A stretch of 64,000 bases of DNA from Dysgonomonas sp. UBA7710 (GTDB lineage Bacteria > Bacteroidota > Bacteroidia > Bacteroidales > Dysgonomonadaceae). Each line of letters opens with the position of its first letter. Position 1 is the first letter of the stretch. The position numbers were made by a program, and so were the translations under genes. Positions 45,171 to 53,093 of this stretch are shown piece after piece. The notes under the pieces were generated by a model. It made no database searches. It saw nothing but the letters and a program-made list of their open reading frames with translations, and was not told the DNA's origin. The stretch lies in contig NZ_DLFW01000045.1 in assembly GCF_002482385.1 (NCBI RefSeq), positions 112,411 to 176,410 on the forward strand, written 5' to 3'.

Positions 45171-47144
45171 ATGATAATAATGGAGAATATATATAGAGGT
45201 ATTTATAGTCTTTTATTGACAGGTTTATTGATGTTATGGGGTCTCCCCTGCTTTTCACAACAAAAGATAGAGCAGATTATTCGTCCCGGCCAGCTTTGGC
45301 CCGATGATAAGGGTGTTCATATCAACGCGCATGGAGGAGGCATCCTCTATCACAATGGGAAATACTATTGGTTTGGGGAACATAAAGGAGGAAAGTCTAA
45401 CTCTGCATTTGTTGGCGTCACATGCTATTCATCCGATGACTTGTATAACTGGAAGAATGAGGGGGTAGCTCTGCCTGTTTCGGAGGACCGGAATAGTCCT
45501 ATCGTAAGAGGTTGCATAATAGAACGTCCCAAGGTTATATATAATGAGAATACTAAAAAGTTTGTGATGTATTTCCATCTCGAACTTAAAGGCAAAGGCT
45601 ATGCGGCAGCCAATGTCGGGATCGCTGTAAGTGATAATGTAACAGGCCCCTACCGGTTTATCAAGAATAGCAGGGTGAATGCCGGTAAGTGGCCTTTGAA
45701 TATGACCACAGAGCAGCAAACTTCAACAATAAAATCTACCGACTTTAAAGACTGGTGGACACCCCAATGGCATAAAGCTGTGGATGACGGATTATTCGTC
45801 CGCCGCGATTTTGCCGGAGGGCAGATGTCCCGCGATATGACTTTATATGTAGATGATGATGGTAAGGCCTATCATATCTACGCATCAGAGGAAAACCTTA
45901 CACTTCAGATAGCCGAATTGACAGAGGATTACTTAAATCATACTGGTAAATATATCCGTATAGAACCGGGTGGCCATAACGAAGCCCCTGCTATGTTTAA
46001 GAAAGATGGACGCTACTTTATGATAACGTCAGGATGTACAGGCTGGGCGCCGAATGCTGCACGTCTGCTTACTGCCGGTAATATCCGGGGGCCATGGACA
46101 TTGCATCCGAACCCGTGTGTAGGAAAGGATGCGGAACTCACTTTCCATTCGCAGAGTACTTACATATTACCGGTAACGGGAAAGAAAGACGCCTTTATTT
46201 TTATGGGAGACAGATGGACTCCTAAAGATCCTGTCGACGGGCGATACATCTGGCTTCCGATACTCTTCGAAAACGGTATGCCTGTGTTGAAATGGATGGA
46301 CGAATGGAATCTGGATATTTTCGATCATATGAATGCAGACAATGCTATTCCCAAAGATATACAAGGCTGGAATCTTGTCTGGAATGATGAGTTTGACAAA
46401 GATGGCAAACCTGATGCCAATGTCTGGAGCTATGAAAATGGCTTTGTAAGGAATCAGGAGCTGCAATGGTATCAACCCGACAATGCGATATGCAAGAACG
46501 GGGTACTCAATATACAGGGCAGGAGGGAGCAAGTAAAGAACCCTGCTTATGAACCGGGAAGCACCGATTGGAGGAGGAACCGTGAATATGCCGGTTATAC
46601 TTCATCTTCCATAAAAACGGTAGGGAAGAAAGAATTCCGGTACGGACGTTTCGAAATCAGGGCGAAGATACCTACAGCAACAGGTTCATGGCCTGCCATC
46701 TGGACACTGGGGACTTCTATGGAATGGCCGTCGAACGGAGAAATAGACCTGATGGAATATTATCTGGTGGGAGGAAAGCCTCACATATTGGCTAACACAG
46801 CATGGGGAACAGACAAAAGATACGATGCCAAATGGGACTCGGAGATAATACCATTCGCCAATTTTACAGATAAAGACCCGTTTTGGGCGGATAAGTTCCA
46901 CGTATGGCGTATGGATTGGGATGAGGATGCCATCCGCCTGTATATAGACGATATAATGGTAAACGAAACCTTGCTCAAAGATACTCAGAATGGCTCGATA
47001 GGTGAAAATCTGAATCCTTTTAGGCAGCCTCACTATATTTTACTAAATTTGGCTATCGGAGGAAATGGCGGCACACCGGACGATAATGCCTTCCCTTTGA
47101 CCTATGAAATCGACTATGTACGCGTTTATCAAAAAGCTGAATAG
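45171..47144 (+). CDS. GH43 (subfamily 24-like) - GH16 fusion, probable beta-1,3-galactanase
   Basis: A 657-residue secreted bifunctional enzyme (signal peptide ending CFSQ, about residue 30). Residues 35-400 resemble exo-beta-1,3-galactanases of GH43_24: HINAHGGGILYHNGKYYWFGEH, Glu118 in ERPKVIYN, acid Glu271 in NEAPAMF, GCTGWAPN and a Gln in HSQSTYIL where the usual base Asp is missing. Residues 405-655 are a GH16 beta-jelly roll with the catalytic triad Glu524-Asp526-Glu529 in GEIDLMEYY and SWPAIWTLG before it. Combining exo- and endo-type domains in one chain suits attack on a beta-1,3-galactan backbone. Subfamily assignment is from motif recall. Confidence 0.85.
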   Translation: MIIMENIYRGIYSLLLTGLLMLWGLPCFSQQKIEQIIRPGQLWPDDKGVHINAHGGGILYHNGKYYWFGEHKGGKSNSAFVGVTCYSSDDLYNWKNEGVALPVSEDRNSPIVRGCIIERPKVIYNENTKKFVMYFHLELKGKGYAAANVGIAVSDNVTGPYRFIKNSRVNAGKWPLNMTTEQQTSTIKSTDFKDWWTPQWHKAVDDGLFVRRDFAGGQMSRDMTLYVDDDGKAYHIYASEENLTLQIAELTEDYLNHTGKYIRIEPGGHNEAPAMFKKDGRYFMITSGCTGWAPNAARLLTAGNIRGPWTLHPNPCVGKDAELTFHSQSTYILPVTGKKDAFIFMGDRWTPKDPVDGRYIWLPILFENGMPVLKWMDEWNLDIFDHMNADNAIPKDIQGWNLVWNDEFDKDGKPDANVWSYENGFVRNQELQWYQPDNAICKNGVLNIQGRREQVKNPAYEPGSTDWRRNREYAGYTSSSIKTVGKKEFRYGRFEIRAKIPTATGSWPAIWTLGTSMEWPSNGEIDLMEYYLVGGKPHILANTAWGTDKRYDAKWDSEIIPFANFTDKDPFWADKFHVWRMDWDEDAIRLYIDDIMVNETLLKDTQNGSIGENLNPFRQPHYILLNLAIGGNGGTPDDNAFPLTYEIDYVRVYQKAE

Positions 47145-47165
47145 TCCGGACTGAAAATTATAACC

Positions 47166-48458
47166 ATGAAAATAAAGAAGTACATATTATTAAGTTTCAT
47201 ACTCCTCTCTGTATCCACCTATGCTCAGAAGTTAATACCTGTAGCGCCGGGTTGGTCAAACAATTCCGTGAATGTAACCGTGTTTCGCAAAAATTCACTG
47301 GTTACCCATAACGATGTTCAGTTTATAGCCTATTACGACCCAGATGGTTTCCTTACATTAGGTAAACGCAATATAGGAGAAGATAGCTGGACTATAAATA
47401 AAACCCATTACAAAGGCAATGTTTCCGATGCCCATAATTCCATCAGTATCATGACTGACGGCGACGGTTATCTGCATGTATCATGGGATCATCACGGGCA
47501 CCCGTTGCGTTATGCGAAAGGGATAGCACCTTATTCCCTCGAACTGGGTGAAAAACAGCCTATGACCGGAAGCCTTGAAACGAATGTCACCTATCCCGAG
47601 TTTCTGAAAATGCCCGATGGAGACTTGATTTTCATGTATCGGGACGGACAATCGGGTAGGGGTAACCTCGTCATGAACAGGTATAACCTGAAATCAAAAT
47701 CATGGATTCAAATACAGAAGAACTTTATTGACGGCGAAAACCAGCGCAATGCCTATTGGCAATCCTGCATAGACGATAAAGGGACTATTCATCTGTCGTG
47801 GGTATGGCGTGAAACAGCCGATGTTGCCACCAATCACGACTTGTGTTATGCGAGGTCTTACGATGGCGGTGTGTCATGGGAAAACTCGAAAGGTGAAAAG
47901 TATAATTTACCTATTACCGCAGCAAAATCGGAAATAGCTTGTCCCGTTCCCCAAAATAGCGAGTTGATCAATCAGACGTCGATGGTTACCGATGCTAAAG
48001 GTAATCCCTATATAGCTACTTACTGGAGAGAACAGGATTCGGATATTCCACAATACCATATCGTTTACTATACAGGTAAGAAATGGAACGACTTAAATCT
48101 GGGTTTCCGTAAAACGCCATTCTCCCTGAAAGGAACGGGGACAAAACGTATTCCGGTATCCCGTCCGCAGGTAGTTGCTAAGATAAAAGGCAAATCGACC
48201 GAATTGAGTCTCTTGTTCCGGGATGAAGAGAGAGGAGGAAAGGCCTCGGTTGCCATCAGTAAAGACATAAAGAAAAACAAATGGGAGATCAGGGACCTGA
48301 CCGATTTTTCCCTCGGTTCATGGGAACCGTCCTTCGATACCGAGCTGTGGCGCAGTAAAGGTCTCTTACATGTATTCGTCCAGAAAGTAGAGCAAATCGA
48401 CGGCGAGGGTAAAGCTGACGTAGAACCGCAGATGGTAAATGTGCTGGAAATTGAATAA
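47166..48458 (+). CDS. Secreted BNR_4 beta-propeller protein (candidate rhamnosidase or lyase)
   Basis: A 430-residue exported protein (signal peptide residues 1-20, ending TYAQ) with a seven-blade-like propeller: repeated strands such as GFLTLGKRNIGEDSW, GYLHVSWDHHGHPLRYAKG (His109/His110), GDLIFMYRDGQSGRG and SYDGGVSWENS. BNR_4 proteins include GH145 alpha-L-rhamnosidases acting on rhamnosyl-glucuronate caps of arabinogalactan and some polysaccharide lyases such as PL24 (established families). Which of these it is cannot be decided from the sequence. It is the last gene of the susCD operon, 21 bp after the GH43-GH16 gene. Confidence 0.78.
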   Translation: MKIKKYILLSFILLSVSTYAQKLIPVAPGWSNNSVNVTVFRKNSLVTHNDVQFIAYYDPDGFLTLGKRNIGEDSWTINKTHYKGNVSDAHNSISIMTDGDGYLHVSWDHHGHPLRYAKGIAPYSLELGEKQPMTGSLETNVTYPEFLKMPDGDLIFMYRDGQSGRGNLVMNRYNLKSKSWIQIQKNFIDGENQRNAYWQSCIDDKGTIHLSWVWRETADVATNHDLCYARSYDGGVSWENSKGEKYNLPITAAKSEIACPVPQNSELINQTSMVTDAKGNPYIATYWREQDSDIPQYHIVYYTGKKWNDLNLGFRKTPFSLKGTGTKRIPVSRPQVVAKIKGKSTELSLLFRDEERGGKASVAISKDIKKNKWEIRDLTDFSLGSWEPSFDTELWRSKGLLHVFVQKVEQIDGEGKADVEPQMVNVLEIE

Positions 48459-48484
48459 GTACATAGACTATTAATGATTACAAA

Positions 48485-48517
48485 AGAGTTGCAGTTATCT
48501 ATTGCAGCTCTTTTTTA
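48485..48517 (+). terminator. Terminator of the susCD operon
   Basis: AGAGTTGCA (48485-48493) pairs with TGCAGCTCT (48503-48511), one G-T pair, followed by six T. Confidence 0.88.
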
Positions 48518-48634
48518 TGTTCATCTGTTTGTTTCAGATTGCCATCGTTTTGTTTTTATGCCGTACACTTACGGAATCTAATACCCGACCGGAGATAAGC
48601 GTTTGCATCAAACGGATCATTCTTTCTTTATTTT

Positions 48635-48669
48635 TTTGAATTAATTCCTATTAAAAATTACTACTTTTG
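48635..48669 (+). promoter_or_regulatory. Promoter of queC
   Basis: TTTG (48635-48638), 23-bp spacer (slightly long) and TACTTTTG (48662-48669), a perfect -7 box. The start of transcription would be near 48676, leaving a leader of about 58 nt. Confidence 0.65.
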
Positions 48670-48690
48670 TAATTGAAAGGCTTTCGCCTG

Positions 48691-48727
48691 TCCGTGTAGC
48701 TTAGGAACAACCACGTAAAAAACAAAG
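48691..48727 (+). promoter_or_regulatory. Candidate preQ1-I-like riboswitch in the queC leader
   Basis: CGTG (48693-48696) can pair with CACG (48712-48715), enclosing TAGCTTAGGAACAAC, and is followed by the A-rich tail TAAAAAACAAAG, which resembles the preQ1-I tail; loop CTT can pair with tail AAG as a pseudoknot. A small hairpin AGGC-TTTC-GCCT precedes it. The stem is shorter than usual and the loop differs from consensus, so this is tentative. Its place before queC-queF is what makes it worth listing. Confidence 0.3.
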
Positions 48728-48733
48728 AATTTA

Positions 48734-49387
48734 ATGAATAAAAAAGAACCAGCATTGGTCTTGTTCTCAGGTGGACAGGACTCTACAACATGCCTTTACT
48801 GGGCTATTGAAAACTTTTCTTCCGTTCGCACTCTATGCTTTACTTACGGTCAACGCCACTCTAAAGAGGTAGAGGTGGCACAGGCAATTGCCGGACATGC
48901 AGGTGTACCTTTCCAGTTGTTGGATGCATCCATTATCAGCCAGTTGTCTGTAAACTCTTTGACAAGTGATATTGTAATGGATCAGGAAAAGCCGGCCGAT
49001 TCGTACCCGAATACATTTGTTCCGGGACGGAATCTGTTGTTTCTTACTTTCGCGGCTGTCATAGCCCGTTCGCATGGTATCCGTCACATTGTGACAGGTG
49101 TATCCGAAGCCGATTACAGCGGTTATCCCGATTGCAGGGATACGTTTATACTATCGGCAAATGCTTCGATCAATCTGGCGATGGACGAGCATTTTCAGAT
49201 TCACACACCGTTAATGTGGCGCGATAAGACTGCCGTATGGCAGTTAGCTGACCAATTGGGTGTTTTCGACGTCGTGCGCACTCAAACCCTGACCTGTTAC
49301 AATGGCATTATAGCTGATGGTTGCGGACATTGTCCCGCCTGTAAACTGCGTAAACAAGGTTTAGAAAATTATTTAAGAAATATTTAG
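48734..49387 (+). CDS. queC: 7-cyano-7-deazaguanine synthase
   Basis: A 217-residue cytoplasmic ATP-dependent ligase making preQ0 from CDG and ammonia in queuosine synthesis. The PP-loop SGGQDSTTCLY is at residues 11-21, FVPGRNLLFLTFAA and GVSEADYSGYPDCRD are family motifs, and a zinc site is formed by the cysteines of CYNGIIADGCGHCPACKLR near the C-terminus. It is followed by queF, the next step but one of the pathway; the gap between them holds a repeat tract. Confidence 0.95.
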   Translation: MNKKEPALVLFSGGQDSTTCLYWAIENFSSVRTLCFTYGQRHSKEVEVAQAIAGHAGVPFQLLDASIISQLSVNSLTSDIVMDQEKPADSYPNTFVPGRNLLFLTFAAVIARSHGIRHIVTGVSEADYSGYPDCRDTFILSANASINLAMDEHFQIHTPLMWRDKTAVWQLADQLGVFDVVRTQTLTCYNGIIADGCGHCPACKLRKQGLENYLRNI

Positions 49388-49470
49388 TTACAAGTTACGA
49401 GTCAATTGAAAATTGAAAAGTAAAAATTCCTAACTTGTAACTCGTAACTCGTAACCCGTAACTAATAAAC
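49388..49470. repeat. GTAACTC heptamer tract between queC and queF
   Basis: GTTACAAGTTACGAGT on the left; AACTTGTAACTCGTAACTCG and TAACCCGTAACTAA on the right, perfect heptamers in tandem and complementary to the left part. A GAAAATTGAAAAGTAAAA stretch lies between. Confidence 0.75.
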
Positions 49471-49471
49471 A

Positions 49472-49939
49472 ATGGGAATAGAAGGATTGAGCCATCTTGG
49501 CGCTAAAACAGAGTACAAAGATGATTATGCTCCCGAAGTACTGGAAGCATTCGAGAACAAACATCAGGGTAACGATTACTGGGTAACATTCAATTGTCCC
49601 GAATTTACAAGTTTATGCCCGATTACCGGACAACCCGATTTCGCAACTATCCACATCAATTATATTCCTGATGTAAAGATGGTGGAAAGCAAAAGCCTGA
49701 AACTATATATGTTTAGCTTTCGCAATCACGGAGCTTTTCACGAGGATTGCGTAAACATCATAATGAAAGACCTTGTAAATCTGATGAACCCGAAATATAT
49801 TGAAGTCGTGGGTATATTTACCCCGCGCGGAGGAATCAGTATCTATCCTTTTTGTAATTACGGACGCCCTGATACAGAATATGAAATAGTTGCCAAAGAA
49901 CGCTTGTTGAAACATAACCCTCAACAAATATATAGATAA
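49472..49939 (+). CDS. queF: NADPH-dependent preQ0 reductase (QueF type I)
   Basis: A 155-residue short-form (YkvM-like) nitrile reductase converting preQ0 to preQ1. The nucleophile Cys49 lies in EFTSLCPITGQPDFATI together with the catalytic Asp in GQPDF, and the QueF signature VESKSLKLYMFSFRNHGAFHED follows. All catalytic residues are present. It belongs to a two-gene queuosine operon with queC. Confidence 0.95.
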   Translation: MGIEGLSHLGAKTEYKDDYAPEVLEAFENKHQGNDYWVTFNCPEFTSLCPITGQPDFATIHINYIPDVKMVESKSLKLYMFSFRNHGAFHEDCVNIIMKDLVNLMNPKYIEVVGIFTPRGGISIYPFCNYGRPDTEYEIVAKERLLKHNPQQIYR

Positions 49940-49960
49940 TCTTATACGGGAAAAATGCAG

Positions 49961-50046
49961 GTTTCAAGATTTCATGTTTCAAGATTTCAAGATTGAAATA
50001 GATCAGTATTTAAATTCTGAAATCTTGAAACATGAAATCTTGAAAT
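49961..50046. repeat. 29-bp inverted repeat of the GATTTCAAG word between queF and the MATE gene
   Basis: Arm 49961-49989 (GTTTCAAGATTTCATG...) is complementary to 50018-50046 at 28 of 29 positions, with a 28-nt loop. It lies between converging genes and may act as a bidirectional terminator, although there is no T run. Confidence 0.8.
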
Positions 50047-50050
50047 CGTC

Positions 50051-51424
50051 TTATCCTATCTTCGGCTTCTTTTTCTTTATTTTACGGTACACAACAGCAA
50101 ACCACGTAGGTAATATAATTCCTTTGCAAATGGTGGAAATAGCAATTGCCCACCAGACACCTGTTATACCCATTTGTGCCGCCAGATAGTACGCGAGCGG
50201 GATACGCAGCGCATTGAATACTATACTGATAATGGCGGGTTCTATGGTGCGTCCGATTCCGTTGAACATGCCCTGCGTGGTAAGTTCGAACATCATAAAT
50301 ATCTGAACCAGTCCCATTACGAACAGGTATTGAGCCCCTGCTTGCATCGCATTCTCTTCGGGTACGATGATACCGAATATCTGTGCTCCGAAGAGGATAA
50401 AGCAGATGCTCACAACAATACCCAGCGTAAGCATTACCCGTATGGTATAATAATAGGCTTTCTTTCCTCTTTCCAGCTTATTGGCAGCATAGTTCTGAGC
50501 TACAAATGCGCTGAGGGCGGTAGAAAATCCCTGCGATGTGTTCCATGTCACGGCTTCTATCTGTCCGCCTGTGGTCTGTGTCATCAGTCCCAGATGCCCG
50601 CCATGAATGGATGCTACCCTCGCCAGATTCATATTGATGATGGCATAGAGCGAATTCATTACCGATACGGGAGTTCCGAGGAAGAATATACGTTTCAGAT
50701 AGATCGCTTTAGGCCTGATAAAGAAAGAGAAATTACCCAGTATACGGCTTCCGAATTTTATCTGGTAGAAGAACAGTGAGAATACGAACAACTGCGCGGC
50801 AACCGTTCCTATAGCAGCCCCATGCAATCCCAATCCCATCACAAACATCAGTATAGGGTCGAGGATCATATTCAGTACAAGCCCCGCTGCATTATTTCGG
50901 AAAGGTACGATACTGCGTCCGGCTCCGTTGTATATCCCGGTAAAGTTATACGACAGGAACTGAAATGGCAGGCTGACGGTCAGTATGCGGAGATAAAGTA
51001 CGGCGTCTTCCGTAATGTCGGCTTCCAGCTTGAAGAACGATAGTATCTGATTGGCAAATATAAAAAGGATAGCGATCCATGTCACGCCCAGCATTATTGA
51101 AGTAGTGGTGGAATGGGAAGCATAGATTGCGGCACGTTTCATTTTCTTCGCACCTATGGATTGCCCCACAGCCACCTCCGAACCTATCATGGCCAGATAA
51201 GCGACCGATGATGTCAGCCACAGGAGCATACCGATAGCGCCTATTGCGGCTTCCGATTTAGTCGCGATTTCGGGATGCGACACGGTTCCCAGCCGTCCCA
51301 CCCACGACATAGCCATCAGTGTATACGCCATTTGCAGGAAGCTTGTGCCCATCAGAGGGAGCGCAAGGCGTATCAGGGTGGAAAATATATTCCCTTCCGT
51401 TAGATTCTGAATACCTGATTTCAT
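50051..51424 (-). CDS. MATE-family efflux transporter
   Basis: A 457-residue polytopic inner-membrane protein with twelve hydrophobic segments in two homologous halves. LALPLMGTSFLQMAYTLMAMSWVGRLG at the N-terminus and the mid-protein FFLGTPVSVMNSLYAI repeat of it are typical of the NorM/DinF superfamily. It would export cationic or other organic compounds using Na+ or H+. Substrate unknown. It is followed in transcription by nothing on its strand and converges on queF. Confidence 0.9.
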   Translation of the reverse strand: MKSGIQNLTEGNIFSTLIRLALPLMGTSFLQMAYTLMAMSWVGRLGTVSHPEIATKSEAAIGAIGMLLWLTSSVAYLAMIGSEVAVGQSIGAKKMKRAAIYASHSTTTSIMLGVTWIAILFIFANQILSFFKLEADITEDAVLYLRILTVSLPFQFLSYNFTGIYNGAGRSIVPFRNNAAGLVLNMILDPILMFVMGLGLHGAAIGTVAAQLFVFSLFFYQIKFGSRILGNFSFFIRPKAIYLKRIFFLGTPVSVMNSLYAIINMNLARVASIHGGHLGLMTQTTGGQIEAVTWNTSQGFSTALSAFVAQNYAANKLERGKKAYYYTIRVMLTLGIVVSICFILFGAQIFGIIVPEENAMQAGAQYLFVMGLVQIFMMFELTTQGMFNGIGRTIEPAIISIVFNALRIPLAYYLAAQMGITGVWWAIAISTICKGIILPTWFAVVYRKIKKKKPKIG

Positions 51425-51450
51425 TTAGTTGCAGAGGTCTGATACATTAT

Positions 51451-52770
51451 TTACAAATCTTTCAATAATTTATTACTGCAACTATTGCTTTCTGCTTCCC
51501 GCATCGAGAGGATGGTCTCCCATTCGCTGCGGAATAATATGTCGGTGTCGATAACGAAGTCTTCCGAGCCATGCAGATCTATTTTTTCGAAAAGGTAACA
51601 CACTGTTATATGATTGATGTCCATAGCCGGAATATAAGCGGGAACAAGAGTGTCTGCCGACGGGGTTTCTACAATAAGGCCTATTTCCTGCAGATAGAAG
51701 AGGCTATCGTTGGTCAGCTTAGTCGGTATTTTGTAATATTCCGACAATTCGTCCGCGGTGTAAGGCGTATGGCCTTTTTCGAAACGTTTAACGATGAGTG
51801 TCATTATCAGTAGCAGGACAAAATCTTTATATCTGCGGCTGATACTGGATGTCTCATGTTCGAAACTGAATTTATTCACGTTCTGATATGCAAAGGATAG
51901 CTGTACTCCGAACAAGACGAAGAACCATGTCAGCTGCAACCACAGTAATAATAACGGCAGGGCGGCAAAACTACCGTAAATGGCATTATACTTCGATATC
52001 CATATCTGCCCGCTGATATACAACATCTGAAATACCTGAAAGGCGATACCTGTAAAAATACCACCAAACAGAGCGCTGGTAAACTTCACTTTCGTATTGG
52101 GTATGTAGATATATAGTATTGTAAACAACAGTATTGTAATCAGGAATGGAATTACCTTCATCATCGGACTTATTACCAAGCCCAGCAGATATTGCTGTTC
52201 GGCCGTGGAATTCAGTAAAATCGTAATACCGGCATTACAGATCAGGAATACAGGTGTGATGATTATCAGGGCAAGGTAGTCGGTAAACATCCGGAAGTAT
52301 GACCGTCCTGCTTTTACCTGCCACATCTTGTTGAAGTTGTCCTCGATATTGGACAACAGGTTGATAACCGTATAGAGCAACAATATTACACCAATACCCA
52401 GAAATACACCCCCCTGGGCGTACTCGATAGACTTATCGATAAAAGCGGTAGCCTTATTCAATAATTCTTCCTGCCCTGCAAAGTAACTGAACAACTGGCT
52501 CTTCACTATATTCTGAAACCCGAACCCGCGGGCTATGGCGAATAATACGGCGAGCAATGGCACTATGGACAATAGGGTGCTGTAAGTAAGAGCCGATGCG
52601 CGCGTGAAAAGCTGTGCCCCGTCGATATTACGGATAGCAAGAATAAAGGATTTGATTATATTATAAAATCCTATTTTCCGCGACGACCTGTCTTTCTTGT
52701 TGATTCGCCAGATGTCGTAGGAAAGGAAACGGATAACCCTTTTTACAAAATTCGTTATTTTTTCAATCAT
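51451..52770 (-). CDS. YihY/BrkB-family inner-membrane protein
   Basis: A 439-residue protein with about six membrane segments (residues about 35-290) bearing the YihY signature ALTYSTLLSIVPLLAVLFAIARGFG and FAALPLLLLWLQLTWFFVLFGVQLSFA, followed by a cytoplasmic winged-helix-like tail (YTADELSEYYKIPTKLTNDSLFYLQEIGLI). The family was once annotated as RNase BN, wrongly; its function is uncertain. The start is placed at MIEKITNF because a TAnnTTTG box lies upstream of it but downstream of the earlier in-frame ATG (52821). Confidence 0.88.
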   Translation of the reverse strand: MIEKITNFVKRVIRFLSYDIWRINKKDRSSRKIGFYNIIKSFILAIRNIDGAQLFTRASALTYSTLLSIVPLLAVLFAIARGFGFQNIVKSQLFSYFAGQEELLNKATAFIDKSIEYAQGGVFLGIGVILLLYTVINLLSNIEDNFNKMWQVKAGRSYFRMFTDYLALIIITPVFLICNAGITILLNSTAEQQYLLGLVISPMMKVIPFLITILLFTILYIYIPNTKVKFTSALFGGIFTGIAFQVFQMLYISGQIWISKYNAIYGSFAALPLLLLWLQLTWFFVLFGVQLSFAYQNVNKFSFEHETSSISRRYKDFVLLLIMTLIVKRFEKGHTPYTADELSEYYKIPTKLTNDSLFYLQEIGLIVETPSADTLVPAYIPAMDINHITVCYLFEKIDLHGSEDFVIDTDILFRSEWETILSMREAESNSCSNKLLKDL

Positions 52771-52789
52771 ATAATATCCAGAATATTGA

Positions 52790-52797
52790 CAAAGATA
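52790..52797 (-). promoter_or_regulatory. -7 box of the YihY gene
   Basis: TATCTTTG on the minus strand, an exact TAnnTTTG, 20 bp before ATG 52770. It rules out the upstream in-frame ATG as start. Confidence 0.6.
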
Positions 52798-52848
52798 GTT
52801 TGTTCTTTTAATAGGGAACACATGAATGCCATATATTGTTGTGAAAAG

Positions 52849-53090
52849 GTAACAAAGGTAACAGAAATATCAGTTAACAGTCAACAGTTAGCAGTCAACA
52901 GTGAACTAACTTGTAACTCGTAACTGCCCGCAGGGCGAAGTAACTTGTAACTATTAAAAAAGGTGACAAAAGTAACACTATTTACAGTCATCAGTTAACA
53001 GTCATCAGTCAACAACTTGTATCTCGTATAATTTTTCGTTCTTCACTTTTCACTTTTCACTTTTCACTTATTACTTACTACTTTCCTCCT
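52849..53090. repeat. Composite array of degenerate 7-8 bp repeats (third large array)
   Basis: Order: GGTAACAAAGGTAACAG, AAATATCAGTTAACAG, TCAACAGTTAGCAGTCAACAG, ACTTGTAACTCGTAAC, a second GGTGACAAAAGTAACAC, GTCATCAGTTAACAGTCATC, TTGTATCTCGTATAA, then five TTTTCAC heptamers and TTATTACTTACTACTTTCC. It borders the orphan terminase-like gene, which carries the last word in its own coding part. Confidence 0.8.
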
Positions 53091-53093
53091 TCC

